64,000 bases of DNA, taken from positions 186,001 through 250,000 of the forward strand of contig DINQ01000011.1 of NCBI GenBank assembly GCA_002426795.1, written 5' to 3'. Both the position numbers and the translations under genes were made by a program. Of this stretch, positions 16,291-26,127 are shown in pieces (the stretch's first letter is position 1; every line of letters starts with the position of its first letter). This stretch comes from Bacteroidales bacterium UBA5536 (GTDB lineage Bacteria > Bacteroidota > Bacteroidia > Bacteroidales > F082). The notes under the pieces are model-generated. The model was not told the origin of the DNA, searched no databases, and worked only from the letters and a program-made list of their open reading frames with translations.

Positions 16291-18711
16291 CTATTCGAAA
16301 CGGATGACAGCCTTTTGCTCAGGAGCCAGATCGAACCAGAATATCAGCTCATTGCCAACAGTCTTCGTGTTTGGCACAGGGCCGTTTACGTTCACCGAAT
16401 GAGCGTTTGTTGTCAGGCTGAGGCCATAAACAGGTTTTGTACCTTGATTAACGAGCAATACAGTTCCATCAGCCTGATAATCAACGGAAACATCATGTAA
16501 TTGTTCTGTATAATTGAGGAGTCTGGTTACGGTTGCGGGCAGCAATTTATGTGCCTTATACAGATTTTGTAATCGTTCGAGCGCCTGATTAAAGGCCGGT
16601 TGGGCCACGATCATGCCAGTGGAATCGTATGTCCAATATCCTTTGTGCGGTTGCACCCAGGCTGGATAAACATGTGCCAGATAAATGCCCCTGAAATCGA
16701 CAAGGTGCTGAAGTCTTTGTTTACTAAAATAATAGCCCCACAAACGGGGTTCGGGCACTTCGAGGGTGCCTGTTGTTGACCACAGCATTCCATCATAGTC
16801 GTCCGGCAAAGGTGTAAAAACCGGGTCAGGGAACGCATCTCCAAATCCTGGATAAGGCTGCAGAAGTTGTCCGTCAAAATTCCAACTGGAGAAAGGAGAC
16901 ACATCCTCTGCATAGGGATTCCAGAAATAGCGGATGCCGTATTTCTGCCAGAACTTCCTCGTTTTGAGCTTTGAATAATGCAATAGGCCATCACAAACCA
17001 GGTCTTCGCGGTTGCTCACCGATTTGTTGTCGTAACCATGATCAATCCAGACTGATGATCCAAAATGGCTTTGCATATAGGATAGCGAGGTGCGCAGGTT
17101 CGATTTGGTGGAGGTGAACTGTTCGGGCGTATGCAGGCAGATTTCGTGGCCGGCCTGGTGCAGCTGTTTAACGAAATAACCAAACTGACGATCTTCCATC
17201 AAGCTGGCGTGGGGCGTTGTAAAAATACTATCGCTGATTTCGGTGTTTGTAACGGCATCAGGATTGTTATAAAAGATACTTTTCGTTACCGGGATACCAT
17301 ATTTCACAAAGCCACCAATGGCGCTGTCGGCCTCCACGATATCCTCACGGCCAAAATTGACTGCTCGTTGCGTGCGAAGGTCTGTCCAGTCGGCATGTTC
17401 GGTCCAGGCAATGGCCGCCTCATACCCACTGTCTACAGGCATCAGCTGAGTCGTGTATCTGGGTTCATATCCTATCAGTAATTTGAAATTGCCCATTACT
17501 TCCGTATTTCTCTTGATTTTGACTGCAGAAACATCCACAAAATAGTTGGTACTGTCTTCAATCAGCGGAAAGTGTATCAAGGGATGATCGCGGTAATAAT
17601 CCAGGTTGATGAGCAAGCTATTGCGTTTGGTCTGGTATTGCATGGATGAAATTCCGGGGTTGTGGTAAGTGCCGAGCAAACGCTTGCTGTGTCCCGCGAA
17701 AAAACCTTCTTGTTGCAAATAATATTCCGCCTGAAAATCAGCTGTATCCACTAGTCTGTTTTTTCGGAAGATGCGACTGGGCTGCTCCAGCATTTCAATT
17801 AGTAAGGCCTGTCTGATCACATGGCCTTTTTTTCGGTAACGTGTATGGAGTTCAAATTGAACGTTAGGCGAATCAAAGCTTGTTTTGATAATGAGTTTGT
17901 TGTTGCTGTACTTGTTATTGCTTCTCAGAATAATCTTGCGGGTATCGCCTGTATTGCTCACACTTTCTTTCCGCCAGGTGGCTGATTCTGCGCTCATAGT
18001 ATCCTTTCCGACAAGCATTTGCGAAACAACCTGCAGGGGTTTTGTGAGGGCTCTTCCCCGTCCATCAGCAATTATAAGTGACTTGCTCTCGCGAAACCAC
18101 TGCAACTCATAATAAGCGTTCAAAGCCAACACCATAGGTTTTCCAGTTGCATAAGCTTCCTGAACCGGATCAGGAAAATATGAGGGTAATTCAGTTGTTT
18201 TCAGCTGTATACTGGCATTGTCGGCATCGAGTTGTTCGCCAGCCGGATTCCAGAGATAGGTTTTCAGTTTGGTACCCTTTGCATAGTCGGCTGGGATAAC
18301 CACGCTGTCTGTGCATCGAAACCACTGATTTGCCTCTTTGTAAAACTTTGCAAGTGCGATGGCATACCAATAGACCAAGCTATCGTTACGGTTGAGGGTC
18401 AGCACATAAAAGGCTTTATGTGGAGGCTGCGTCATCCGAAACCATGCATCAAAACGGATTTCTAAAGGTAGTTGTACTGGTATTTGAGGAATAGCCAGTT
18501 CAACTCCCAGACTGTATTGTCGCTTTGGCAAAACCTGACCGATAAATTTTCCGGAAACAGCAGTGCTGTCAGCGACAGTTGTGACGCCAAACCATGGAGA
18601 AACGGCTGTTTGCGATTCAAAATCGTTGTAAAAATGCTGTGCTGAAACAAGAGCAGGAACAAGCAACAGCAGCGATAAAAAAGATCCTAACAGTTTACGT
18701 GGTTCAGGCAT
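16291..18711 (-). CDS. secreted protein with a divergent NodB/polysaccharide-deacetylase-like domain
   Basis: 806 aa with a signal peptide (about 1-24, VPALVSAQ). The N-terminal two thirds look all-beta. From about residue 430 come three blocks resembling a NodB deacetylase core: AIAWTEHADWTD (about 437), HQAGHEICLHTPEQF (about 524) and SSVWIDHGYDNKS (about 557), suggesting D/H metal ligands, though spacing is not canonical. A beta-sandwich-like C-terminus ends the protein. A role on cell-surface or exopolysaccharide is inferred only. The start codon overlaps the butyrate kinase stop by eight bases, so it is translationally coupled to a metabolic operon, which is odd for a secreted protein. 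Confidence 0.6.
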   Translation of the reverse strand: MPEPRKLLGSFLSLLLLVPALVSAQHFYNDFESQTAVSPWFGVTTVADSTAVSGKFIGQVLPKRQYSLGVELAIPQIPVQLPLEIRFDAWFRMTQPPHKAFYVLTLNRNDSLVYWYAIALAKFYKEANQWFRCTDSVVIPADYAKGTKLKTYLWNPAGEQLDADNASIQLKTTELPSYFPDPVQEAYATGKPMVLALNAYYELQWFRESKSLIIADGRGRALTKPLQVVSQMLVGKDTMSAESATWRKESVSNTGDTRKIILRSNNKYSNNKLIIKTSFDSPNVQFELHTRYRKKGHVIRQALLIEMLEQPSRIFRKNRLVDTADFQAEYYLQQEGFFAGHSKRLLGTYHNPGISSMQYQTKRNSLLINLDYYRDHPLIHFPLIEDSTNYFVDVSAVKIKRNTEVMGNFKLLIGYEPRYTTQLMPVDSGYEAAIAWTEHADWTDLRTQRAVNFGREDIVEADSAIGGFVKYGIPVTKSIFYNNPDAVTNTEISDSIFTTPHASLMEDRQFGYFVKQLHQAGHEICLHTPEQFTSTKSNLRTSLSYMQSHFGSSVWIDHGYDNKSVSNREDLVCDGLLHYSKLKTRKFWQKYGIRYFWNPYAEDVSPFSSWNFDGQLLQPYPGFGDAFPDPVFTPLPDDYDGMLWSTTGTLEVPEPRLWGYYFSKQRLQHLVDFRGIYLAHVYPAWVQPHKGYWTYDSTGMIVAQPAFNQALERLQNLYKAHKLLPATVTRLLNYTEQLHDVSVDYQADGTVLLVNQGTKPVYGLSLTTNAHSVNVNGPVPNTKTVGNELIFWFDLAPEQKAVIRFE

Positions 18712-19780
18712 AAGTTTTTACTTCCACTTCACCTTTCAATACCCTCAGCGCGTTCAAAGCGTGGGCTTCCAGATCGTTGACTGAAGGATACAAGGCCATT
18801 GGCGCCAGTTTTCCAACCCGCTTTTTCACGTTTTCAAGGAAGAGTTCGCTATTGAAGATATTGCCCGACAAAATAATGGCATCTACTTCTCCTTCGAGGG
18901 TAGCGTAGTGCGAAGCAATTTCCTTACTCGTTTGATAGGCGCACGCTCTGGAGATGAAAAGTGCTTTTTCGTCGCCCTCGGCTATCATTTTGTCAATCAC
19001 CTGAATAGAATCTGTTCCCAGGTAGGCCGAATAGCCACCTTTTGAATTGATCATGTCGAGCATCTCTTTTTGGCTGTACTTTCCGCTGTAGCAGGCTCTG
19101 ATCAGTTGGCCCATTGGCAGGGTGCCAGAGCGTGTGATGGAAAAAGGTCCACCGCCATCAAAGGCCTGATTTACATCTACTACCTGTCCTTTTTGGTGGG
19201 CACCAATTGAAATGCCACCTAGTCCTACGTGGCAGACGATGAGGTTCAGTTCTTCGTATTGGCGGTTGATCGACTTGGCATATTTACGTGCAAAAAACTT
19301 GTGGCTCAGGGCGTGAAAAATCGACTTACGAACAAACATCGGGTGGCCTGTAACCCTTGCCAGGTCTGACAATTCATCCACCACAACCGGATCGGCCATA
19401 TAGGCATTCTTCCCAATTCGCTGCGCAATATCGTAGGCAATCAGTCCGCCCAGATTGGTTTCATGCATGCCCGTAACGCCAACACGCAGATCTTCTACCA
19501 TTTTTTCATTAATCAGGTAAACGCCTGATTTCAATGGCTTTACCAACCCACTCCTAGCCATGATGATTTCAACCAGATCTACCTGAAAATCGTTGCGCGC
19601 CAATTCGTGAAGGATGGCATCGCGTCTGTAGGGCATCTGATCGGGAATGTTTTCAAACTGCTTTAGTTCTTCTTCCGGATGCTTGATCGTTTTCAGAAAC
19701 ATGGGTTCCGTATTGCGGTAAATGGCAATGCGTGTTGCCCTCACTTCGGGATAGATGACCAGGATTTTCTTTTGCAGCAT
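18704..19780 (-). CDS. buk: butyrate kinase
   Basis: 358 aa member of the acetate/butyrate kinase family; converts (iso)butyryl phosphate and ADP to (iso)butyrate and ATP, reversibly. Family motifs: NLIVCHVGLGGISIGAH, VVDVNQAFDGGGPFS, TRSGTLP and the phosphate/adenosine motif VDAIILSGN. The ATG at 19780 (MLQKKILVIYP) is preferred: an upstream in-frame start at 19828 lies before the predicted -7 box at 19801-19808. Follows icmF by about 100 nt and overlaps the next gene. No phosphotransbutyrylase gene is in the window. Confidence 0.93.
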   Translation of the reverse strand: MLQKKILVIYPEVRATRIAIYRNTEPMFLKTIKHPEEELKQFENIPDQMPYRRDAILHELARNDFQVDLVEIIMARSGLVKPLKSGVYLINEKMVEDLRVGVTGMHETNLGGLIAYDIAQRIGKNAYMADPVVVDELSDLARVTGHPMFVRKSIFHALSHKFFARKYAKSINRQYEELNLIVCHVGLGGISIGAHQKGQVVDVNQAFDGGGPFSITRSGTLPMGQLIRACYSGKYSQKEMLDMINSKGGYSAYLGTDSIQVIDKMIAEGDEKALFISRACAYQTSKEIASHYATLEGEVDAIILSGNIFNSELFLENVKKRVGKLAPMALYPSVNDLEAHALNALRVLKGEVEVKTYA

Positions 19781-19800
19781 GGGTAAATTCTTTGATCTGA

Positions 19801-19808
19801 CAAAGTTA
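19801..19808 (-). promoter_or_regulatory. -7 box for buk
   Basis: Minus-strand TAACTTTG is a perfect TAnnTTTG box with a leader of about 15 nt to the buk ATG; a weak TGTG lies 17 nt upstream. It suggests an extra promoter inside the icmF-buk run. Confidence 0.5.
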
Positions 19809-19880
19809 AACTTTCTGTTGTTTTGCACACCAGCAATTCAAAATTGCGTGTTGGCAAGCTCTTTCTGTATCATTCGCGGA

Positions 19881-22800
19881 CTACATATTGCGCCTGTACT
19901 GACCGCCTACCTCAAACAACGCTTGCGTAATCTGACCCAGTGAGGCATATTTGGTGGCTTCCATGAGCGCTTCAAACACGTTTTGGTTGTGGATGGCAGC
20001 CTGTTGCAGTTTTTTTAGCTGGGATGGTATTTCGTCCTTCCAGCTCTTGTGCAGTTGCTCCAACATATGAATCTGGTATTCTTTTTCTGTTTTGGTGGCC
20101 CTGATTACCTCGCCCGGAATAACAGTAGGTGAACCTTTGCTCGAAAGGTAAGTGTTTACACCAATGATGGGCAATTCGCCGCTGTGTTTCAGGGTTTCAT
20201 AATAGAGCGATTCTTCCTGAATTTTTCCGCGCTGGTACATGGTTTCCATGGCACCCAAAACACCTCCGCGTTCCGTGATGCGGTCAAACTCACTCAAGAC
20301 AGCTTCTTCAACCAGATCGGTCAACTCTTCGATGATGAAGGAGCCTTGTAATGGATTCTGGTTTTTGGCCAGCCCCAGTTCGTTGTTGATGATCATCTGG
20401 ATGGCGATGGCTCGGCGCACCGACTCTTCGGTTGGGGTGGTGATGGCTTCGTCATACGCATTGGTGTGCAACGAGTTGCAGTTGTCGTAAATGGCATAAA
20501 GTGCCTGCAATGTGGTGCGGATATCATTGAAATCGATTTCCTGCGCATGCAGCGAGCGTCCTGAAGTCTGGATGTGGTATTTCAGTTTCTGTGAGCGTTC
20601 GTTGGCGCCATATTTGTTTTTCATGGCTTTGGCCCAGATGAGCCTGGCCACACGGCCGATTACAGAAAACTCCGGATCGATGCCATTGGAAAAGAAGAAA
20701 GACAGATTGGGAGCAAAATCGTTGATGTCCATGCCACGCGACAGGTAATATTCCACGTAGGTGAAGCCATTGGCCAGCGTGAAAGCCAGCTGACTAATCG
20801 GGTTGGCTCCTGCTTCGGCAATGTGATAGCCTGAGATAGAAACAGAATAGAAGTTTTGAATCTGATTTTTGATGAAATAATCCTGCACATCGCCCATGAG
20901 TTTCAGGCTGAAGTCCGTGGAAAAAATACAGGTGTTCTGTGCCTGATCTTCTTTCAGGATATCGGCCTGCACGGTACCACGCACCCTGCAGATGGTGTCG
21001 GCTTTGATTCTTTCGTACACATCGGCCGGAAGCACCATGTCACCTGTTACGCCAAGGAGCATCAATCCCAAACCGTCATTTCCATCGGGAAGTTTTCCCT
21101 GGTAGGCAGGTCTTTTGGTCGCTTTTTGCCGGTAGATTTCTTCGATGATGGCATTCACCTCTTTCTCGAGACCATTTTTCTTGATATAAAGCTCACATTG
21201 CTGGTCGATGGCCGTGTTCAGGAAGAAACCTACGAGCGTTGGAGCCGGTCCGTTGATGGTCATGCTCACGCTGGTCTTGGGGTCGGCCAGATTGAAACCT
21301 GAATAGAGTTTTTTGGCATCATCGAGACAGGCAACCGACACGCCTGCATTTCCGATCTTTCCATAAATATCAGGTCTGCGATCGGGATCTTCGCCATAGA
21401 GTGTCACCGAATCGAAAGCAGTTGACAAACGACGGGCAGGCATGCCCAGTGATACATAATGGAAGCGGCGGTTGGTGCGTTCGGGACCACCTTCGCCGGC
21501 AAACATACGTGTGGGATCTTCCTCTTCGCGTTTGAATGGGAAAACACCGGCAGCATAAGGAAATTCGCCGGGGACGTTTTCTTTGAGCACCCAGCGCACT
21601 ATCTCGCCCCAGGCCTCAAAACGTGGCAGACTCACTTTCGGAATCTCCAGCTGCGAGAGCGAAGTAGTGTGCGTCTTGATCTTGATTTCCTTGTCGCGCA
21701 CCTTGAAAATATAGTAATCGTCCCGATACAGTTTTTTCTTCTCATCCCAACTTTCGATGATCTGCACGCTCCTGGCATCGAGTTGTTGTTTTTCGTGCAG
21801 CATCAGCTTTTCGAGTGCAGCGGTATCAAGCGCTTCTTCTGTTTGTTTCGTCAGGCCAATGGTTGTTTTGATACTCTGATAACGCTGCGCAATGCGACTT
21901 TGTTTGAGCGCCCAGTCGTTGTACTGGCGCACCGTTTCGGCTATCTCACTCAGGTAACGGATGCGCTTGGGCGGGATGATAAACAGTTTTTCTGAGAGGT
22001 CATCGGGCCGTGGAAGCTGGCTTTCAAAATGCACGCCTGTGCGCTCCTGAATGGTCGAAAGCAAAGCCAGATAAAGCTCGTTCACACCCGGATCGTTAAA
22101 CTGCGAAGCGATGGTGCCAAAAACCGGCATGGTATCAGGATGTTTGTCGAAAAGCTGGTGGTTGCGTTGATATTGTTTCTTCACATCGCGCAGGGCATCG
22201 AGGGCGCCGCGTTTGTCGAATTTGTTCAAGGCAATCAGGTCAGCAAAATCAAGCATATCGATCTTTTCGAGCTGCGTGGCAGCGCCATATTCGGGTGTCA
22301 TCACATACAGTGATAGGTCGCTGTGGTCGATGATTTCGGTGTCGCTCTGGCCAATGCCGGATGTTTCGAGGATGACCAGATCAAATCCGGCAGCCTGTAA
22401 AATCACCTCAGCGTCTTTCACGTATTTCGACATGGCCAGGTTGGATTGTCGCGTGGCCAGCGATCGCATGAAAACACGCGGGCTGTCGATGGCATTCATG
22501 CGGATTCGGTCGCCGAGCAAAGCTCCTCCTGTCCGGCGTTTGGATGGATCGACCGAAACGATGCCGATGGTTTTGTCTGGCTGGTCGGCCAGAAACCGTC
22601 GAACCAGCTCATCTACCAGACTTGATTTACCAGCACCACCAGTGCCGGTGATGCCAACGACGGGCGCTTTTTTTTCGGTAATATCAGGCAGGTCGTCGAT
22701 GAAGTCGCGCACAGCTTCGGGGAAGTTTTCAGCTGCCGAAATAAGTTGTGCAATGGCTTTGAAGTCTTTTTTACGAATGTCTTTGATACGGGGCTTGATG

Positions 22801-23255
22801 TCTTTGCCTGTCGGAAAATCAGCTTTTTCAAGCAGATCGTTGATCATACCCTGCAAGCCCATCGAACGGCCGTCGTCGGGAGAGAAAATACGGGCAATGC
22901 CATATTTGTGCAATTCTTCTATTTCCTCGGGCAGAATCACACCGCCGCCACCACCAAAAATCCGGATGTGACCGCAGTTGGCTTCTTTGAGCAGATCGTA
23001 CATATACTTGAAATACTCGATGTGACCACCCTGATAGGATGTGATGGCAATGGCCTGCGCATCTTCCTGAATGGCGGTGCGTACCACCTCGCCCACCGAA
23101 CGGTTGTGGCCCAGGTGAATCACTTCGGCACCGCTGGCCTGAATGATGCGCCGCATGATGTTGATGGCGGCATCATGCCCATCAAAGAGGGAAGCTGCCG
23201 TTACAATTCGGATATGGTTTACGGGTTGGTAGGCTTTGATTGTTGGTGCTTGCAT
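19881..23255 (-). CDS. icmF: fused isobutyryl-CoA mutase (IcmF)
   Basis: 1124 aa single-chain fusion with the IcmF order: N-terminal cobalamin-binding domain (D25-G-H27-D-A-A, H27 being the cobalt ligand), a MeaB-like GTPase chaperone in the middle (Walker A GTGGAGKS at about residues 203-212, and VDPSKRRTGGALLGDRIRM), and a C-terminal TIM-barrel mutase domain (ARRLSTAFDSVTLYGEDP, SVSISGYHIAEAGANP). It interconverts isobutyryl-CoA and n-butyryl-CoA with coenzyme B12; related enzymes also use pivalyl- or isovaleryl-CoA. A TTG start at 23279 is rejected because it falls inside the -7 box. With buk it links branched C4 acyl-CoA to (iso)butyrate and beta-oxidation. Confidence 0.95.
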   Translation of the reverse strand: MQAPTIKAYQPVNHIRIVTAASLFDGHDAAINIMRRIIQASGAEVIHLGHNRSVGEVVRTAIQEDAQAIAITSYQGGHIEYFKYMYDLLKEANCGHIRIFGGGGGVILPEEIEELHKYGIARIFSPDDGRSMGLQGMINDLLEKADFPTGKDIKPRIKDIRKKDFKAIAQLISAAENFPEAVRDFIDDLPDITEKKAPVVGITGTGGAGKSSLVDELVRRFLADQPDKTIGIVSVDPSKRRTGGALLGDRIRMNAIDSPRVFMRSLATRQSNLAMSKYVKDAEVILQAAGFDLVILETSGIGQSDTEIIDHSDLSLYVMTPEYGAATQLEKIDMLDFADLIALNKFDKRGALDALRDVKKQYQRNHQLFDKHPDTMPVFGTIASQFNDPGVNELYLALLSTIQERTGVHFESQLPRPDDLSEKLFIIPPKRIRYLSEIAETVRQYNDWALKQSRIAQRYQSIKTTIGLTKQTEEALDTAALEKLMLHEKQQLDARSVQIIESWDEKKKLYRDDYYIFKVRDKEIKIKTHTTSLSQLEIPKVSLPRFEAWGEIVRWVLKENVPGEFPYAAGVFPFKREEEDPTRMFAGEGGPERTNRRFHYVSLGMPARRLSTAFDSVTLYGEDPDRRPDIYGKIGNAGVSVACLDDAKKLYSGFNLADPKTSVSMTINGPAPTLVGFFLNTAIDQQCELYIKKNGLEKEVNAIIEEIYRQKATKRPAYQGKLPDGNDGLGLMLLGVTGDMVLPADVYERIKADTICRVRGTVQADILKEDQAQNTCIFSTDFSLKLMGDVQDYFIKNQIQNFYSVSISGYHIAEAGANPISQLAFTLANGFTYVEYYLSRGMDINDFAPNLSFFFSNGIDPEFSVIGRVARLIWAKAMKNKYGANERSQKLKYHIQTSGRSLHAQEIDFNDIRTTLQALYAIYDNCNSLHTNAYDEAITTPTEESVRRAIAIQMIINNELGLAKNQNPLQGSFIIEELTDLVEEAVLSEFDRITERGGVLGAMETMYQRGKIQEESLYYETLKHSGELPIIGVNTYLSSKGSPTVIPGEVIRATKTEKEYQIHMLEQLHKSWKDEIPSQLKKLQQAAIHNQNVFEALMEATKYASLGQITQALFEVGGQYRRNM

Positions 23256-23276
23256 GGAAGATGTGTTTTTGAATGA

Positions 23277-23284
23277 CAAATATA
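23277..23284 (-). promoter_or_regulatory. -7 box for icmF
   Basis: Minus-strand TATATTTG, a perfect match, with a leader of about 16 nt to the ATG at 23255. The heptad array at 23294-23328 starts nine bases upstream, where a -33 element would lie. Confidence 0.6.
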
Positions 23285-23293
23285 GTTTTTTTT

Positions 23294-23328
23294 GAAGTTG
23301 GAAGTTAGAGGTTAGCGGTTAGAAGTGA
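23294..23328. repeat. array of five degenerate heptads
   Basis: Five contiguous 7-mers: GAAGTTG, GAAGTTA, GAGGTTA, GCGGTTA, GAAGTGA. In the same phase they match the GCAGTTG units found at 30.5 kb. Confidence 0.8.
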
Positions 23329-23792
23329 CATAGGGGTTCAGATTGAGGGTGTCGATTGGTTGCCTGCGATCTATTGGATATTTTATTTGGGTACAAACAG
23401 AAATGACCCCTTGATGTTGTGATTTGTGATGGGTAAGCGTAACACCCACTTGTGTAAATGAAAAACTGCGAATCAGTTGCCGAGTAAAAAAAGACTCCAG
23501 GCTTCACAGATGAAAACCAATCAATGTGAAGCGCCTATGTATTTTCGGAAGCACTCTTTTTTTGCCTTGCCACATAACCAGTCGAAAAAGGGTTTGATCA
23601 ATTCTTTTGATCCTTTCAACTTAAAAACCTGCTCTGGATGATGGCGGTTTACCCGGGAAAAATTGGATTACACTGATCTCGAAAAAATCTTAAACCACTT
23701 CCAGTTATCATCATATGATGCCAGCTAATGCACGAGTCAGTTCAATATTCAATGACTTTATAATAAAAACAATTTGAAAACCAGAAAATCAA
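23329..23792. other. intergenic stretch without a recognisable gene
   Basis: About 460 nt between the divergent icmF and histidine kinase genes. Only short open frames with no family resemblance are present, and I see no riboswitch-like conserved pattern. The promoter at 23773-23800 marks its right end. Confidence 0.6.
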
Positions 23793-23800
23793 TACCTTTG
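23773..23800 (+). promoter_or_regulatory. promoter for the histidine kinase gene
   Basis: TTTG (23773-23776), 16 nt spacer, perfect TACCTTTG (23793-23800). Leader about 85 nt. Confidence 0.6.
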
Positions 23801-23889
23801 ATCTGGTAATTATAATGAGATTAGTTGATTAAACTGGAGAGGTTCTCAAATACAAACCTAATCAGCCTGTTGCTATCAAGGTATAACAA

Positions 23890-25659
23890 ATGATTACGAT
23901 CTATACCATATTCTTTGTTGTTACAACTTTAATATCTTTTTTCGTCGCTTTTTTTGCCTGGCAAAGAAGATCAGTTAAAAGTGCGAAAGAGCTCACTCTA
24001 CTGATGATAGGGGCTGGATTCTGGACATTTTTTGTTATGTTTGAAACCGCTGCTACAAGCGTGGCAGAAAAAAGTTTCTGGTCAGGCTTCGAATATATTG
24101 GAGGACTCTCATCGCCCATCCTTTATCTGATTTTCGTCTTTCGCTTCACTGGCAATGACAAATTTATCTCTACCAAATATATCCTACCGCTGTTTGTAAT
24201 TCCGGCAATTACCCTGGTACTTGCAATAACCAACGAGAAACACCACTTAATTTGGACGGGGTTTTCATCAATATCTGAGAAAACAAATATGATGATTTAT
24301 TACCACGGAATAGGGTATTGGATTGGTAATGTAGCTTATAGCTATCTTGTTTTTCTTTTGGCATCCGTCCTGCTTTTAAAATATATTATAACTCAGGTAA
24401 GTGTTTTTCGTCTGCAAGGAATCATTATTCTCATTGCTGGTCTATGTCCGTGGATATTTAGCCTGTTTTATATTTCAGGGATCAATATTGTTCCCGGTTT
24501 GAATATTACTCCGGCCAGTATCATCCTAACAGGCTCACTTTTTGCCTTTGCCATCTTTTATACACGCATTCTTGATTTGGTTCCGGTGGCCCGCAAAATG
24601 CTTGTTGAAACGATGCCGTATGGAATATTGGTGCTTGATAATCAAAAAAGAATACAGGATATAAATGGGGTTGGTTTGTCTTTTTTGGGAATTCTGAACA
24701 AAAACGTCATCGGGTTTCCAATCGAATCTTCAGGTGCATTATATTCAAATTTGTTGAATGCGGCTCTTATGGGTGATTCTATCGATAAAATCAAAATCCA
24801 GCATGCAAATGGGTTTAAAACATTCAGCATCAATAAGTATGCAATAGAAAAACCCCAGGGAAGTCGCTTGATTGTGATCAATGACATCACGAAACACATT
24901 CTGGCTGAGGAAGAAATTAAACAGAAAAATGAGGAACTTCAAAAAGTCAATGCTGAAAAAGACAAGTTTTTCTCCATCATATCGCACGATTTAAAATCTC
25001 CTTTTAATGGAATGCTCGGTCTTTTGGAGAGTTTATCAAATGACTATTCAGATTTTTCAGATGAAGAACGAAAGATCATCATTCAATCATCTCATCAATC
25101 AGCAGCTAAAGCATATAAACTGTTAAACGAATTATTGGAATGGAGTAGGTTGCAGAACAATAAAGTTGAGATAAAAAAAGAAACAGTCAACCTGAAAGAA
25201 ATTATTCAAGGAAACATTGACATTTTAGAAAGTGCAGCAGTAAAAAAGGAGATTTCAATTATCAACAAAATAAACCAGGATACCTTTATAACGCTTGATG
25301 TAAACTCTATCAATACGGTTGTTCGCAATTTACTGAATAATGCTATCAAATTCACTCCTACAGGCGGAAGTATTCAAATTAGCGTTGAACAATCCGAAAG
25401 CAATTTTGAACTAAGTATCGCCGACACGGGAGTTGGTATGAGCGACGAAACAATCAGCAAATTATTTCGGTTGGATGAAAACATTACCATGCCAGGAACA
25501 AATAATGAAAAGGGAACAGGATTAGGCCTAACCATTTGCAATGACATTGTGAAATTAAATGGCTGGAAAATGACTCTTGAAAGCCAACTGGGGAAAGGCA
25601 CTACGTTTCGGGTTTTATTGCCCAAGTTTATCCAGGAAGGCAGTAACGCGCTTCATTAG
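23890..25659 (+). CDS. sensor histidine kinase with N-terminal 7TM region and PAS domain
   Basis: 589 aa. About seven membrane helices in residues 1-225 fit the 7TM histidine kinase N-terminal domain. A PAS-like domain (about 240-330; ETMPYGILVLDNQKRI), a short coiled coil, then a HisKA domain with phospho-accepting H365 in FSIISHDLKSPFNGMLG and a HATPase domain with N box NNAIKFTPTGG, G1 DTGVGM and G2 GTGLGLTI follow. No response regulator gene is adjacent, so it is an orphan kinase; signal unknown. Confidence 0.93.
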   Translation: MITIYTIFFVVTTLISFFVAFFAWQRRSVKSAKELTLLMIGAGFWTFFVMFETAATSVAEKSFWSGFEYIGGLSSPILYLIFVFRFTGNDKFISTKYILPLFVIPAITLVLAITNEKHHLIWTGFSSISEKTNMMIYYHGIGYWIGNVAYSYLVFLLASVLLLKYIITQVSVFRLQGIIILIAGLCPWIFSLFYISGINIVPGLNITPASIILTGSLFAFAIFYTRILDLVPVARKMLVETMPYGILVLDNQKRIQDINGVGLSFLGILNKNVIGFPIESSGALYSNLLNAALMGDSIDKIKIQHANGFKTFSINKYAIEKPQGSRLIVINDITKHILAEEEIKQKNEELQKVNAEKDKFFSIISHDLKSPFNGMLGLLESLSNDYSDFSDEERKIIIQSSHQSAAKAYKLLNELLEWSRLQNNKVEIKKETVNLKEIIQGNIDILESAAVKKEISIINKINQDTFITLDVNSINTVVRNLLNNAIKFTPTGGSIQISVEQSESNFELSIADTGVGMSDETISKLFRLDENITMPGTNNEKGTGLGLTICNDIVKLNGWKMTLESQLGKGTTFRVLLPKFIQEGSNALH

Positions 25660-26127
25660 CCTTGTTTTATCTTGTATTTCGTGGCAGTGGAATTTTTTTC
25701 GTATGCCAGTTCTTCAAAACTTCAAAATCTATTGACTCGCACAGATTTGGCTGACCTTTAAACGCTTGATCAATTTTCGGAATACGCATTTTTTCACCGT
25801 GATTGGTACTTGATTAACCTCATTTCATGGATCAACTTTGGTGATTTCTGACGCCCGTGCAGAGTGTATGAAACAAGAAAATAATCGCACAAACACCCGC
25901 TAAATCCAGTATAATCAAGAGGCGACTGCCAAAAAAACATCAATACCATTCTGAATAAATCTGTATTCTGAACATAAACCCAGAAAGCTGTTTTTATAAC
26001 CAACATCTTTTTCAATCATCGAATATTCGGGTTTATACATCTCAATTTCAGTATTTTAATATGGATTTTTGTAAAATTCATTTTCTTATTTAGAATTATT
26101 CTATTTAATTTGCAAAAAACTAAATGA
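25660..26127. other. AT-rich intergenic stretch
   Basis: 468 nt with no convincing gene on either strand. A minus-strand frame of 73 codons at 25794-26015 starts with TTG and resembles nothing. A weak -7-like TTAATTTG lies near 26105-26112, just before the lipoprotein gene. Confidence 0.6.

Noticed and set aside
23294..23328. Heptad array as a CRISPR
   Set aside because: Contiguous 7-mers without spacers; no cas genes.
23319..23507. Minus-strand frame of 62 codons upstream of icmF
   Set aside because: Overlaps the heptad array, lacks plausible coding character and any recognisable family.
23256..23889. Cobalamin riboswitch for icmF
   Set aside because: The predicted leader is only about 16 nt and no B12-box-like sequence was seen upstream.
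25794..26015. Minus-strand frame of 73 codons in the intergenic region
   Set aside because: TTG start, no box or terminator at matching places, no similarity to known families.
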